Assembly: GCF_000182645.1 (NCBI RefSeq)
Contig: NZ_ACQA01000001.1
Span: forward strand, 1,674,001 to 1,738,000
Origin: Brucella intermedia LMG 3301
Lineage (GTDB): Bacteria > Pseudomonadota > Alphaproteobacteria > Rhizobiales > Rhizobiaceae
Direction of reading: 5' to 3'
Length of the DNA stretch: 64,000 nucleotides
A program made the position numbers and the translations under genes. This document shows, piece after piece, positions 11,260 to 20,830 of this stretch. The notes below the pieces were generated by a model. The model did no database searches and was not told the DNA's origin. It saw only the letters and a program-made list of their open reading frames with translations. The first letter of the stretch is position 1. Every line of letters starts with the position of its first letter.

Positions 11260-11910
11260 ATGAAGCAGAATTCCGCCGGGCAAGCAGAGGCCACCAGCAC
11301 CCCTGTCCTGCGCCGCACACCCAGCCAGAGCCGCGCGCAGGAGAAGATCCGTCGCATAGCAGAATGCGCCACGGCTCTGATCGCCGCCAAAGGCAGCGAC
11401 AGTCTCAGGATGAGTGAGATCGCCCAGCAGGCCGGTATTTCCATTGGCGCGCTCTATCAGTATTTCCCCGACAAGAGCGCCCTGATCCGCTACCTGTTTG
11501 AAAGCTCCAATGCACAATCGCGCCAGTGTATCGCCGAAGGGCTCGCGACCGCCAATTCGGCAGATGAGCTGATTGTCGCCTTCAATGCATTGATCGATGA
11601 ATATCTGGGGCTGATGCGGCTGGAACCGGCAATGCGCGACATCTGGTCGGCCACGCAGACAGACAAGTCCCTGTCAAAGCTGGAAATTGATGAAAGCAGG
11701 CAGAACGGCCAGCTGCTGGCCGATACGATCCGCCGGATCGCCCCCGGCAAGCTGCCGCCGCAACTGGACGAATCCGCGTTCCTGCTGATGCATTTCGGCG
11801 AATCCACCATGCGCATCGCCGTCGAGGTTTCGGAAAGCGAATGCGATGCGCTGATAGCGGCTTACAAGCTGATGGCCACGCGCAGCCTGCGCGACCTGAT
11901 GGCAGGATAG
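11260..11910 (+). CDS. TetR/AcrR family transcriptional regulator
   Basis: 216 residues. The N-terminal helix-turn-helix is clear (RMSEIAQQAGISIGALYQYF followed by PDKSALIRYLFE, about residues 48-82). The C-terminal ligand domain resembles TetR_C families with no recognisable ligand. The first 25 residues are unstructured. Start ATG 11260 lies just after the operator cluster, so autorepression is likely. The regulated neighbour is the divergent DUF1772 membrane protein. Confidence 0.9.
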   Translation: MKQNSAGQAEATSTPVLRRTPSQSRAQEKIRRIAECATALIAAKGSDSLRMSEIAQQAGISIGALYQYFPDKSALIRYLFESSNAQSRQCIAEGLATANSADELIVAFNALIDEYLGLMRLEPAMRDIWSATQTDKSLSKLEIDESRQNGQLLADTIRRIAPGKLPPQLDESAFLLMHFGESTMRIAVEVSESECDALIAAYKLMATRSLRDLMAG

Positions 11911-11914
11911 AACC

Positions 11915-12526
11915 TTAAGGCAGCCACTCGATCGGCACATGCCCCTTGTCGCTGGCGACACGCTCCAGCCATGCGCGCACGGCGGGATATCGCTGCATGT
12001 CGAAACCGCCCAGATGCGCTTCGTGCGTATAGGCATAGAGCGCGATATCAGCCACCGTATAAGTGTGACCGGCGATGAACGGCGTTTTCTTCAACTGGGT
12101 TTCCATCACGGCCAGCGCCTTTTCGCCGCCAGCCAGCGTGGAAGCGAGACGCTCCGGCGTCGCATCACGCGACCGCTCCGGATAGACCATCAAGGCACGG
12201 CGCACCGCGATATAAGGCTCATGGCTATATTGCTCGAAGAACAGCCATTGATAGACCAGAGCGCGCTCGTAGGGGTCTTGCGGCAACAGGGGTGTTCCCT
12301 CCGCCAGATGCAGGAGAATGGCGTTCGATTCCGCGAGGAAACGACCGTCTTCCAGTTCCAGCAGCGGAACCTTGCCGTTCGGGTTCCTGGCCAGATATTC
12401 CGGCGTCCGCGTCGATCCATCAAGCGAGGAAACCGCGACGTGACGAAAGGGCTTGCCGATCTTCGCCAGAAGCAGGCGAGGCTTGTAGCAATTGCCGGAA
12501 TCGGCGTGTTCATAAAGCGTCAGCAT
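11915..12526 (-). CDS. Glutathione S-transferase family protein
   Basis: 203 residues. The N-terminal thioredoxin-like domain has YEHADSGNCYKPRLLL (candidate catalytic Ser near 10), the cis-proline motif KVPLLEL, and the glutathione-binding L-A-E-S-N-A-I-L pattern near 64-71. The C-terminal helical domain includes the N-capping box TVADIALYAYTH. Members conjugate or reduce electrophiles with glutathione; the specific substrate is unknown. Convergent with the TetR gene (4 bases between stops), so no shared operon. Confidence 0.9.
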   Translation of the reverse strand: MLTLYEHADSGNCYKPRLLLAKIGKPFRHVAVSSLDGSTRTPEYLARNPNGKVPLLELEDGRFLAESNAILLHLAEGTPLLPQDPYERALVYQWLFFEQYSHEPYIAVRRALMVYPERSRDATPERLASTLAGGEKALAVMETQLKKTPFIAGHTYTVADIALYAYTHEAHLGGFDMQRYPAVRAWLERVASDKGHVPIEWLP

Positions 12527-12709
12527 GGTCGTCTCCTGTTTGCCGCAATATTCCTGCCCGCCAGCTTCCTGTCCAATCAGTTTCTTTGCGCTAATATGTC
12601 AGCATTGCTGATGGATCTGTTCGTTTCGGCAACACATTTGCGCGAAATCCGGCAATTGCGGACGAATTCTCAATCCATCTGTTGCGCTTCCCGCGCCGAT
12701 GGGACATAG

Positions 12710-13976
<1,267 letters not shown>

Positions 13977-13978
<2 letters not shown>

Positions 13979-14045
13979 AGCATTTCCAGCAAAAGTGCGT
14001 AGCGGTTTTGCGTAGGATAATGCGACAGAACAAACAGTCAGAGCA
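13977..14045. repeat. Mosaic palindromic repeat (family A, short copy)
   Basis: AGAGCATTTCCAGCAAAAGTG followed by TAGCGGTTTTGCGT and GCGACAGAACAAACAGTCAGAGC; it overlaps the last two bases of the aatA stop codon. Confidence 0.8.
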
Positions 14046-14054
14046 AAGCATACC

Positions 14055-14077
14055 AAGGGGCCGAAAGGCCCCTTTTT
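14055..14077 (+). terminator. Terminator after aatA
   Basis: AGGGGCC (14056-14062) loops over GAAA to GGCCCCT, followed by a run of T. It is the only strong hairpin with a T-tract downstream of aatA. Confidence 0.85.
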
Positions 14078-14203
14078 CATATCTGCAATTTGAGACTTGC
14101 CGTGGCGGGCAGGTCGGGCTTCCCGGACCTGTCAAAAGCGACAGTTGAGCGCGATAAACATCTGGCTATCGTTGCAATGCGTCGCCCGGCCCGGCGAAAA
14201 GCC

Positions 14204-14318
14204 AAAAAAAAAGCCAGACAAATGTCTGGCTTTGAGTTTTGAAGGTGCCTTCGAGGCAAACCTCCAGAGGGGAACACTCAGCCCGCGCAAATGGGAGGAG
14301 GAAACGCAGCGCTGAGAT
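14204..14318 (-). ncRNA. abcR2: AbcR-type (alpha-r15) small regulatory RNA, probably AbcR2
   Basis: On the minus strand a promoter-like pair (TTGCAA at 14353-14348; CATATAAA around 14330-14323) precedes about 115 bases ending in an 11-bp hairpin (14210-14220 with 14223-14233) and nine T. The RNA carries two C-rich anti-Shine-Dalgarno segments: CCTCCTCCCATTTG (14301-14288) and TTCCCCTCTGGAGG (14274-14261). Length, the CCTCCC motif and the terminator match AbcR sRNAs, which base-pair with start regions of ABC-transporter mRNAs, usually with Hfq. Established for Brucella: VtlR activates abcR2; a vtlR-like gene is at 19852-20757. The family assignment comes from motif recall, not a covariance search, so which paralogue it is remains uncertain. 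Confidence 0.7.
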
Positions 14319-14376
14319 GACCTTTATATGCCTGTTGCCCATTGTTTTTGCAATGAGACTTTAGCGCAATGCAGCT

Positions 14377-14391
14377 ATGCGTTTTACGCAT
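14377..14391. promoter_or_regulatory. Candidate LysR-type (VtlR) binding site at the sRNA promoter
   Basis: ATGCGT-TTT-ACGCAT is a perfect 6-bp inverted repeat with a 3-base centre, fitting the T-N11-A form of LysR sites. Its centre lies about 65 bases upstream of the predicted sRNA start near 14318, the classical recognition-site position for this family. Confidence 0.55.
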
Positions 14392-14703
14392 GTCTTGACC
14401 AGGCAAGAAAATCCTTTGAAATCATCTAGTTATTCCGAACAGAATTACTTCGTAATATTATAATGGGCAAATCAACCGCCTAAAGCATGGGCATGGGCGA
14501 CATGGCAATGCCCGCAAATTTGGCAAATCACCCTTTTTGAGTCGCCCGAAGCAGATGTCACGCAACTGTCACTGCAATGCAGCGGGCCTGTCACATAACG
14601 AGCCTAAAAGCCCCGGCAAGACGCCGCGCATGACGCGCCTGGCGCATGTGCGGCGCGTGAAAAAGCGCTGCCCCCACAGACAGACCCGAGAAGGAGCGTA
14701 CCC
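14392..14703 (+). other. Intergenic region before the sugar-transporter operon
   Basis: About 310 bases without a gene. It holds a TATAAT at 14459-14464 without a good -35 box and a perfect inverted repeat ATTAC-TTC-GTAAT (14444-14456) directly before it, which may be an operator. The remaining 230 bases show no coding signal. AAGGAG at 14691-14696 serves the next gene. Confidence 0.45.
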
Positions 14704-15549
14704 GTGCGGATCGTTCAGATTACAGACACTCACCTCAGCCCCATCAAGCCGCACTTCAACCGCAACTGGGAACCGCTCGTTGCCTGGATCGACCAGCAGA
14801 AGCCCGATCTCATCATCCACACCGGCGACCTGACGGTCGATGGTGCTGACGTGGAGGCCGACCTTCTGTTCTGCCGCGCCTGCCTCAACGAACTTCCCGC
14901 GCGTGTCCTCACCCTTCCGGGCAATCACGACATCGGTCATCTTCCCGAAAGCCACCAGCCCGTCAATGCGCAGCGCCTGATGCGCTGGCGCCGCCATATC
15001 GGCCCGGACCGCTGGGCGGAAAATTTCGGAAACTGGCGCATTATCGGCCTCAACAGCCTCGTCATCGGTTCCGGTGAAGCCGAAGAAGCCGAACAGTTCC
15101 AGTGGCTCGAGGATGAATTGAAAAACAGCGACGGCAAGCCGGTCGCCGTCTTTGCGCACAAGCCGCTCTTTGTGGACGATCCGGATGAAGGCGACAGCGG
15201 TTACTGGGGCATCCGCCCCGCCCCGCGCCAGCGCCTCTATGATCTTTTCGCGCAGTATAATGTGCAGCTTCACGCCAGCGGCCACCTGCACCGCGCCTGG
15301 TCGGGCGACGCCTTCGGCACGAACTATGTCTGGGCGCCTGCCGCCGCCTTCATCGTCGGCCCGATGGAGCGCGACCTGCCCGGCGAGCGCATACTCGGCG
15401 CTGCAATTCACGACCTCGATGAAGTCGCCACGAGCAGCATTGTCCGCATCGACGAGCTGACCCCCTATGTCATCGACGATGTGGTGCATGAAGTCTATCC
15501 GCATCACACGGGCGACGGCGAGAAGGTCACCGAGGAGGCAAGCCAGTGA
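14704..15549 (+). CDS. Calcineurin-like metallophosphoesterase, first gene of a CUT1 ABC operon
   Basis: 281 residues starting at GTG 14704 with AAGGAG 7 bases upstream. All metal-binding blocks of the CpdA/GpdQ-type class III phosphodiesterases are present: DTH (residue 8-10), GDLTVDG, LPGNHDIGH, FAHKPLF and ASGHLH. These enzymes cleave phosphodiesters such as cyclic nucleotides or glycerophosphodiesters with a two-metal centre. The stop overlaps the next start (GTGA). Because the following genes form a carbohydrate or glycerol-phosphate type importer, a role in processing an imported phosphodiester is plausible (inference). Confidence 0.88.
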   Translation: MRIVQITDTHLSPIKPHFNRNWEPLVAWIDQQKPDLIIHTGDLTVDGADVEADLLFCRACLNELPARVLTLPGNHDIGHLPESHQPVNAQRLMRWRRHIGPDRWAENFGNWRIIGLNSLVIGSGEAEEAEQFQWLEDELKNSDGKPVAVFAHKPLFVDDPDEGDSGYWGIRPAPRQRLYDLFAQYNVQLHASGHLHRAWSGDAFGTNYVWAPAAAFIVGPMERDLPGERILGAAIHDLDEVATSSIVRIDELTPYVIDDVVHEVYPHHTGDGEKVTEEASQ

Positions 15550-16724
15550 GCACGCTCGTCCTTCGCGACATCGGCAAATCCTACGGAGGCAACCGCATTC
15601 TCGATGGCATTTCCATCGAAGCGGCGGAAGGCGAATTCATCGCCCTCGTCGGCCCGTCGGGTTGCGGCAAGAGCACGCTTTTACGCATTCTCGCCGGTCT
15701 CGATCATGCGGATGAAGGAAGCGTCGAGCTTGCGGGACGCAACATAACCGGCGCGCATCCCGCCGACCGGAACATCGCCATGGTTTTCCAGTCCTATGCG
15801 CTCTATCCCCATCTGACGGCGGCACAGAACATTGCGGTGCCGCTTGCCATGCGTGACCTGACCGCCGTGGAACGCCTGCCGATGGTAGGCGCCTTCCTGC
15901 CCGGCCAGCGGCGCAAACGCGCCGCCATCCAGAAACAGGTCAAGGCCACGGCGACCAGCCTCAGGATCGACCATCTGCTCGACCGCAAGCCGGGCCAGAT
16001 GTCGGGCGGCCAGCGCCAGCGCGTCGCCCTTGCCCGCGCGCTCGTGCGCCAACCGGGCGCATTCCTGATGGATGAGCCGCTGTCGAACCTCGACGCCAAT
16101 CTGCGCGTTCACACTCGGGCCGAGATTGTCGAGTTGCATCGTCGCGCAGGCGTGCCAACCATCTATGTGACCCACGATCAGGCCGAAGCGCTCAGCATGG
16201 CCGACCGCGTAGCGGTGATGATGGGCGGTAAGCTGCTGCAGATCGACACGCCGACCGCGATCTATAACGATCCCCGCCATATCGAGGTCGCGCAATTCAT
16301 CGGCACGCCGCGCATCAATATTCTGGAAGCATTGGTCAGCGATAACGGCATGGTGCATTTTGCCGGTCGCGCCATCCTGCAGGATGTCGCCGCCCATTCC
16401 GGCACCACTATCCGCATCGGCATTCGTCCCGAACATTTCCAGCTCAAGCCGCACGACAAGACGGGCATTGCGGGCACGGTCTCGCGGATCGAGTTTCTCG
16501 GCTCTGAAGTGCTCGTCTACCTCAAGGCTCCCGGCTCCCCGCAGGACCTCACCGTGAAGCTTGCGCCCGAAGAAGCCCGCGATATCGTCGTTGGCCTCCC
16601 GGTCGGCCTGCATTTCGATGCCAACCACGCCTATCTCTTCGGGGAAGATGGCCTGCGCCTGCGCCAGCCCGCCGGAAATATCGTCAAGACGGCATCGCCG
16701 GAAAAGGCTGCTGCCCATGTCTGA
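15546..16724 (+). CDS. CUT1 ABC transporter ATP-binding protein (UgpC/MalK-like)
   Basis: 392 residues from GTG 15546, overlapping the previous stop by 4 bases. Walker A GPSGCGKST near 37-45, Q-loop VFQSYALYPHLT, signature MSGGQRQRVALARAL, Walker B FLMDEPLSNLDA and H-loop YVTHDQAEA are all intact. The C-terminal TOBE/OB domain of MalK-type proteins follows (GIRPEHFQL). An insert of about 25 residues (LPMVGAFLPGQRRKRAAIQ) before the helical domain is longer than in typical UgpC. It energises the two permeases encoded next; the start of the following gene overlaps by 8 bases. Confidence 0.93.
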   Translation: MSTLVLRDIGKSYGGNRILDGISIEAAEGEFIALVGPSGCGKSTLLRILAGLDHADEGSVELAGRNITGAHPADRNIAMVFQSYALYPHLTAAQNIAVPLAMRDLTAVERLPMVGAFLPGQRRKRAAIQKQVKATATSLRIDHLLDRKPGQMSGGQRQRVALARALVRQPGAFLMDEPLSNLDANLRVHTRAEIVELHRRAGVPTIYVTHDQAEALSMADRVAVMMGGKLLQIDTPTAIYNDPRHIEVAQFIGTPRINILEALVSDNGMVHFAGRAILQDVAAHSGTTIRIGIRPEHFQLKPHDKTGIAGTVSRIEFLGSEVLVYLKAPGSPQDLTVKLAPEEARDIVVGLPVGLHFDANHAYLFGEDGLRLRQPAGNIVKTASPEKAAAHV

Positions 16725-17649
16725 TGTCGCGATCCCCGCTCCTGCGGCCACCAGCGCACGGACGGCGGCTGAGGAAGCTCGCCGCCGTGAAGAACGGCTT
16801 GCCTGGAAACTTGCGGCTCCGGCCATCATTTTGACGGTGCTGCTTATTCTCCTGCCGACAGCCGCCGTTATCTTCTGGAGCCTTACCAATTTCGAGCTTG
16901 GTTATGACGGTTTCGAATTCATCGGACTGGAAAACTACGCCGAACTGTTCAGCGACCGGACATTTCTGATCTCGCTGAAGAACACCGCCATCTACACCGC
17001 CATCGTGGCACCCGCTTCCGTCTTCCTCGGCCTTGGCGTGGCGCTCCTCATCGAAGGCGAAGTTCGCGGCAAATCCTTCTTCCGCACCGTCTATTTCCTG
17101 CCGGTCGCCTCCCTGCTCGTCGCCATGGCAACCGTCTGGCAATATCTGCTGCATCCGACGCTCGGCCCCGTCAACGCCATGCTGGGCATGATCGGCATTG
17201 CCGGTCCCAACTGGCTCGGTTCCAGCGATACGGTTCTGTTCAGCCTCGCGCTTATCGGCATCTGGCAAAGCGTCGGCTTCAACATGGTGCTGTTTCTGGC
17301 CGGTCTCACCGCCATCCCGCGAGAACTCTATTCGGCTGCCGAAGTGGATGGCGTGAAAAACGGCTGGGAGCGCTTCCGGCTGGTCACATGGCCCCTGCTC
17401 GGCCCCACCACGCTTTTCGTCACGACGATCAGCATCATCAACGCCGTGAAGGTCTTCGAGACGGTCAAGACACTGACCGAAGGCGGCCCGAACAAGGCTT
17501 CGGAAGTCCTGCTCTGGACGATCTACCAGGAAGGCTTCGTCTATCTGCGCGTCGGCTATGCCTCCGCCATGACGGTGATCTTTCTCGCGGTCCTCGTGAT
17601 CCTGATGATGCTGCAATTCCGCGTGCTGGACCGCCGCACCCACTATTGA
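16717..17649 (+). CDS. CUT1 ABC transporter permease (UgpA/MalF type)
   Basis: 310 residues from ATG 16717 (MSDVAIPAPAATSARTAAEE). Six membrane helices follow a charged N-terminus. The EAA loop that couples to the ATPase is ELYSAAEVDGVKNGWERFRLVTWPLL near 215-240. The subgroup is indicated by the SLTNF.LGYDGFEFIGLENYAELF motif after the first helix. Translation is coupled to the ATPase gene (8-base overlap). Confidence 0.93.
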   Translation: MSDVAIPAPAATSARTAAEEARRREERLAWKLAAPAIILTVLLILLPTAAVIFWSLTNFELGYDGFEFIGLENYAELFSDRTFLISLKNTAIYTAIVAPASVFLGLGVALLIEGEVRGKSFFRTVYFLPVASLLVAMATVWQYLLHPTLGPVNAMLGMIGIAGPNWLGSSDTVLFSLALIGIWQSVGFNMVLFLAGLTAIPRELYSAAEVDGVKNGWERFRLVTWPLLGPTTLFVTTISIINAVKVFETVKTLTEGGPNKASEVLLWTIYQEGFVYLRVGYASAMTVIFLAVLVILMMLQFRVLDRRTHY

Positions 17650-17659
17650 GGATACCCGG

Positions 17660-18481
17660 ATGACATTGGCTCGTTCTTTCCGTCTTGGACTTCTGTCGCT
17701 GGGTGCCCTGCTTTTCCTCGCGCCCTATATCTTCATGCTGTCCACGGCAGCAAAATCGCAGCAGGACATATTCTCGTCCTCCCTGTCGCTGATCCCGCAC
17801 AACTGGGCGCTCTGGGACAATCTGGCCAAGGCGATGAGCCGCGTGCCGATGGGGCTTCTGCTGTTCAACGGCGTAATCGTCTGCGCGCTCGTGCTGGTCA
17901 TCCAGGTCGTGGTCGCCATCCCCTGCGCCTACGCCATGGCAAAGCTCAACTTCCGCGGCCAGCGCATCATGATGATGATGGTCATGCTCGGCCTGCTGGT
18001 GCCGATCCATGCCACGGCACTGCCCTTCTATGTGGGCTTCAATCAGCTTGGCGTGCTCAACAGCTACTTTGCCCTCAGCGCACCGTTCTTCATCTCGGTC
18101 TTCGGCATATTCCTGTTTCTGCAGTTCTTCCGCGCCATGCCGGACGATCTCATCAGCGCCGCCCGCCTCGACGGCATGTCGGAAGCCGGCATCGTCATGC
18201 GGGTGATCGTGCCCAATGCATGGCCTGCGATTACGGCCTTCTCGATCTTCTCCGTTGTCGCGCACTGGAATGACCTGTTCTGGCCGCTGATCGTGGTCAA
18301 CGGCATGGAACGCGCCACGCCGCCGCTCGGCCTCCTTTATTTCCGCGCTGCGGAAGCGGGCGACGATTACGGGGCGCTGATGGCGGCAACCCTCATCATC
18401 ACCCTGCCGCTGCTGCTGGCATTTCTCGCCGCCCAGCGCCGCTTCATCGAAGGCATCACCCTAACCGGCCTCAAGGGCTGA
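17660..18481 (+). CDS. CUT1 ABC transporter permease (UgpE/MalG type)
   Basis: 273 residues, six membrane helices, EAA loop DDLISAARLDGMSEAGIVMRVI near 170-190. GAGGATACCC gives a ribosome site before ATG 17660. It pairs with the preceding permease to form the membrane pore. Ten bases separate it from the preceding gene. Confidence 0.93.
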   Translation: MTLARSFRLGLLSLGALLFLAPYIFMLSTAAKSQQDIFSSSLSLIPHNWALWDNLAKAMSRVPMGLLLFNGVIVCALVLVIQVVVAIPCAYAMAKLNFRGQRIMMMMVMLGLLVPIHATALPFYVGFNQLGVLNSYFALSAPFFISVFGIFLFLQFFRAMPDDLISAARLDGMSEAGIVMRVIVPNAWPAITAFSIFSVVAHWNDLFWPLIVVNGMERATPPLGLLYFRAAEAGDDYGALMAATLIITLPLLLAFLAAQRRFIEGITLTGLKG

Positions 18482-18514
18482 ATTCTTCCCACAATCCTCC
18501 ACAGGAGTTCAAAC

Positions 18515-19780
18515 ATGAAACGCTTTTCCGGCGCCCTCGCCGCTCTGGCCATGGCAACGGCCTTCGGCTCGCCCGCCCTTGCCGACACGACGCTGAACGT
18601 GCACTACCCGATGCCGGGTTTCTTCAAGGATGTCATGGCCGACATCTCCAAGAAGTTCATGGAAGAAAATCCGGACATCAAGATCAACTTCGTCAGCCCG
18701 TCGGCAACCTATGAAGAAGGCATCCAGACGATCATGCGTCAGGCCGGAACGTCGGAAATGCCGGATATCACCTTCACCGGTCTGAACCGCCTGCGCGTGC
18801 TGGCGGAGCGCAATATCGGCGTCGACATGAAGCCGCTGGTCGAAAAAGAAACCGACATGGAAGCGCAGGGCTTCACGGATCACCTGCTCAGCCTCGCCCG
18901 CGTCGGCGACCGTCAGGTCGGCCTTGCTTTCGCAACCTCCAACCCGATCATGTATTACAACGCCGATCTTCTGAAGGCGGCAGGCGGTAATCCCGACAAT
19001 CCCCCCACCACCTGGGACGAAGTGATTGAACTGGGCGGCAAGATCAAGGCGCTCGGCAACGGCAATGAGGGCATCGATTTCCGCTGGCAGGGCGACGACT
19101 GGATGTTCTCCGCGCTGCTGTTCGGCGCGGGCGGCACCATGCTGACCGAAGACGAGAAAAAGGTCGCCTTCAACGGACCGGAGGGGCTCGAAGCCTTCAA
19201 GCTCATCGACCGCATGGTGAAGGAAGGCGGCATGCCGGTTCTGACAAAGGCGGCGGGCGAGCAGGCTTTCGCGGCTGGCAAGGTCGGCTTCTCGTTCCAG
19301 ACCACCGGCGCGCTGCGCAACACGATCAAGAATGTCGGCGACAAGTTCGATCTTCGCACGGCGAAGATCCCGCTCATCAACGCCGAAAAGGGTCGCCTGC
19401 CCACCGGCGGCAATGCGGTCGTCATCCTGACCGACGATCAGGGCAAGCAGGATGCGGCATGGAAATTCGCAAAGTTCGCCGCCGGACCCTATGGCGCGTC
19501 CGTCGTCGTTCCCGGCACCGGCTACGTGCCGAACAACGAGCTGGCCGCGAAGTCCGACGAATATCTCGGCAAGTTCTATGAGGAAAATCCGCTCTTCAAG
19601 GCTGGTCTGAGCCAGATGTCGCTGATGATCCCGTGGTATGCCTTCCCCGGTTCCAACGGCGTGAAGGTGACGCAGACCATCGTGGACAATCTTTCCCGCG
19701 TCGTCGAACAGTCCGCCACCCCGGAAGACGCCCTTGCCGACGCCTCCAAGGAAGTCCAGCGCCTGCTGCCGCGCAAGTAA
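18515..19780 (+). CDS. CUT1 ABC transporter substrate-binding protein
   Basis: 421 residues. A Sec signal peptide (MKRFSGALAALAMATAFGSPALA, cleavage after ALA near 23) precedes a family-1 solute-binding protein: DTTLNVHYPMPGFFKDVMADISKKF, LADIT-like FTGLNRLRVLAERN, and the NPIMYYNADLLKAAG motif. CACAGGAG lies 10 bases before the ATG. It delivers the ligand, probably a sugar, polyol or glycerol phosphate, to the permeases at 16717 and 17660; the ligand cannot be called. AbcR sRNAs commonly repress mRNAs of such binding proteins, and one is encoded just upstream of this operon. Confidence 0.92.
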   Translation: MKRFSGALAALAMATAFGSPALADTTLNVHYPMPGFFKDVMADISKKFMEENPDIKINFVSPSATYEEGIQTIMRQAGTSEMPDITFTGLNRLRVLAERNIGVDMKPLVEKETDMEAQGFTDHLLSLARVGDRQVGLAFATSNPIMYYNADLLKAAGGNPDNPPTTWDEVIELGGKIKALGNGNEGIDFRWQGDDWMFSALLFGAGGTMLTEDEKKVAFNGPEGLEAFKLIDRMVKEGGMPVLTKAAGEQAFAAGKVGFSFQTTGALRNTIKNVGDKFDLRTAKIPLINAEKGRLPTGGNAVVILTDDQGKQDAAWKFAKFAAGPYGASVVVPGTGYVPNNELAAKSDEYLGKFYEENPLFKAGLSQMSLMIPWYAFPGSNGVKVTQTIVDNLSRVVEQSATPEDALADASKEVQRLLPRK

Positions 19781-19800
19781 ACAGCCATCACCAAAAAAAC

Positions 19801-19838
19801 AAAAGGCCGCGCTGATTGCCAGCGCGGCCTTTTTTGAA
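19801..19838. terminator. Bidirectional terminator between the ABC operon and vtlR
   Basis: A 13-bp perfect stem, AAAAGGCCGCGCT (19801-19813) with AGCGCGGCCTTTT (19821-19833), flanked by A- and T-runs on both sides. Confidence 0.9.
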
Positions 19839-19851
19839 TCACAAGCTGCGA

Positions 19852-20757
19852 TCAATAGGTCCAGTTGCGGGCCTTCGAGAACAGGAAGTCGCGGAAGGCG
19901 TGCAGTTTCGCGGAGTTCTTCAAGGCTTCCGGATAGCAGAAGAACGTATCGAAGGACGGTATTTCTTCCAGTTCGGGCAGAAGCTGCACCAGGCCGGATT
20001 CCTTGTCCGCCATATAGTCGGGCAGGACGGCGATGCCGACGCCGCGCTGCACGGCGCGGCGGATCGACAGCAGATTATTGACCTGCAATGCCGGGATGCG
20101 CGAGCTGCCGTCCGTGCGTCCGGCGATCTCCAGCCAGTTGAGGCCCGTCAGATAGCTCGGCGCCGGTTCACCGAAGGTCACGACGCGGTGCTGGTCGATC
20201 TCGTCTATGGAGTTGAGCTTGCCATATTTCGAGACATAGCCCGCCGACGCATAGACATGCATATGCACCGTGAACAGTCGACGCTGGATCAGGTCCGGCT
20301 GCTGCGGCTGCCGCAACCGGATGGCGCAATCCGCATGACGCATCGTCAGGTCCAGTTCCTCATTGTCGAGGATCAGCTGGAGCTGGATATCGGGGTAAAG
20401 CTCGACGAATTCCTGAATGCGCTCGATCAGCCAGCCGGAACCAAGACCAACGGTCGTCGTGACGCGCAGGCGGCCCGTCGGCTTTTCCTTGCTTTCGGCA
20501 AGCTTCGAGCGAACGTTTTCGAGCTTCATCAGCACGTCATGCGCGGTGCGATAGAGCGTTTCGCCCTGCTCGGTCAGGATCAGACCCCGCGCATGACGAT
20601 GAAACAGCGGGACGCCGACATCCTGCTCCAGCGCGCTGACCTGACGCGAAATAGCCGATTGCGACAGATGCAATGTCTGGGCTGCGTGGGTGAACGACCC
20701 CGCCTCAGCCGCAGCATGAAAAATGCGCAGTTTATCCCAGTCGAGCGGAGCGACCAC
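19852..20757 (-). CDS. vtlR: LysR-type regulator VtlR/LsrB
   Basis: 301 residues from GTG 20757 (GAGAGGGG 6 bases upstream). The N-terminus LDWDKLRIFHAAAEAGSFTH and helix-turn-helix LHLSQSAISRQVSALEQDVG are near-identical to what is known of LsrB (Sinorhizobium) and VtlR (Brucella). The ligand domain includes VTTTVGLGSGWL and MRHADCAIRLRQPQQPDLIQR; the Cys in HADCAIR corresponds to a conserved position studied in LsrB redox sensing. The neighbour trxB (74 bases upstream, same strand) is the same as in Rhizobiales. Established: VtlR activates abcR2 and small-protein genes and is needed for virulence in Brucella. Probable local target: the sRNA at 14204-14318. Confidence 0.92.
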   Translation of the reverse strand: MVAPLDWDKLRIFHAAAEAGSFTHAAQTLHLSQSAISRQVSALEQDVGVPLFHRHARGLILTEQGETLYRTAHDVLMKLENVRSKLAESKEKPTGRLRVTTTVGLGSGWLIERIQEFVELYPDIQLQLILDNEELDLTMRHADCAIRLRQPQQPDLIQRRLFTVHMHVYASAGYVSKYGKLNSIDEIDQHRVVTFGEPAPSYLTGLNWLEIAGRTDGSSRIPALQVNNLLSIRRAVQRGVGIAVLPDYMADKESGLVQLLPELEEIPSFDTFFCYPEALKNSAKLHAFRDFLFSKARNWTY

Positions 20758-20830
20758 GATTATCCCCTCTCATTGTTTTGACCGCATTCAGCTTAGGCAA
20801 CACCGCCTCCCGCTTTTGGCTTGGAAAGCC

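Noticed and set aside
14046..14200. A second tandem AbcR RNA next to the first
   Set aside because: The hairpin AGGTCGGGCTTCCCGGACCT lacks a CCTCCC motif, promoter and T-run.
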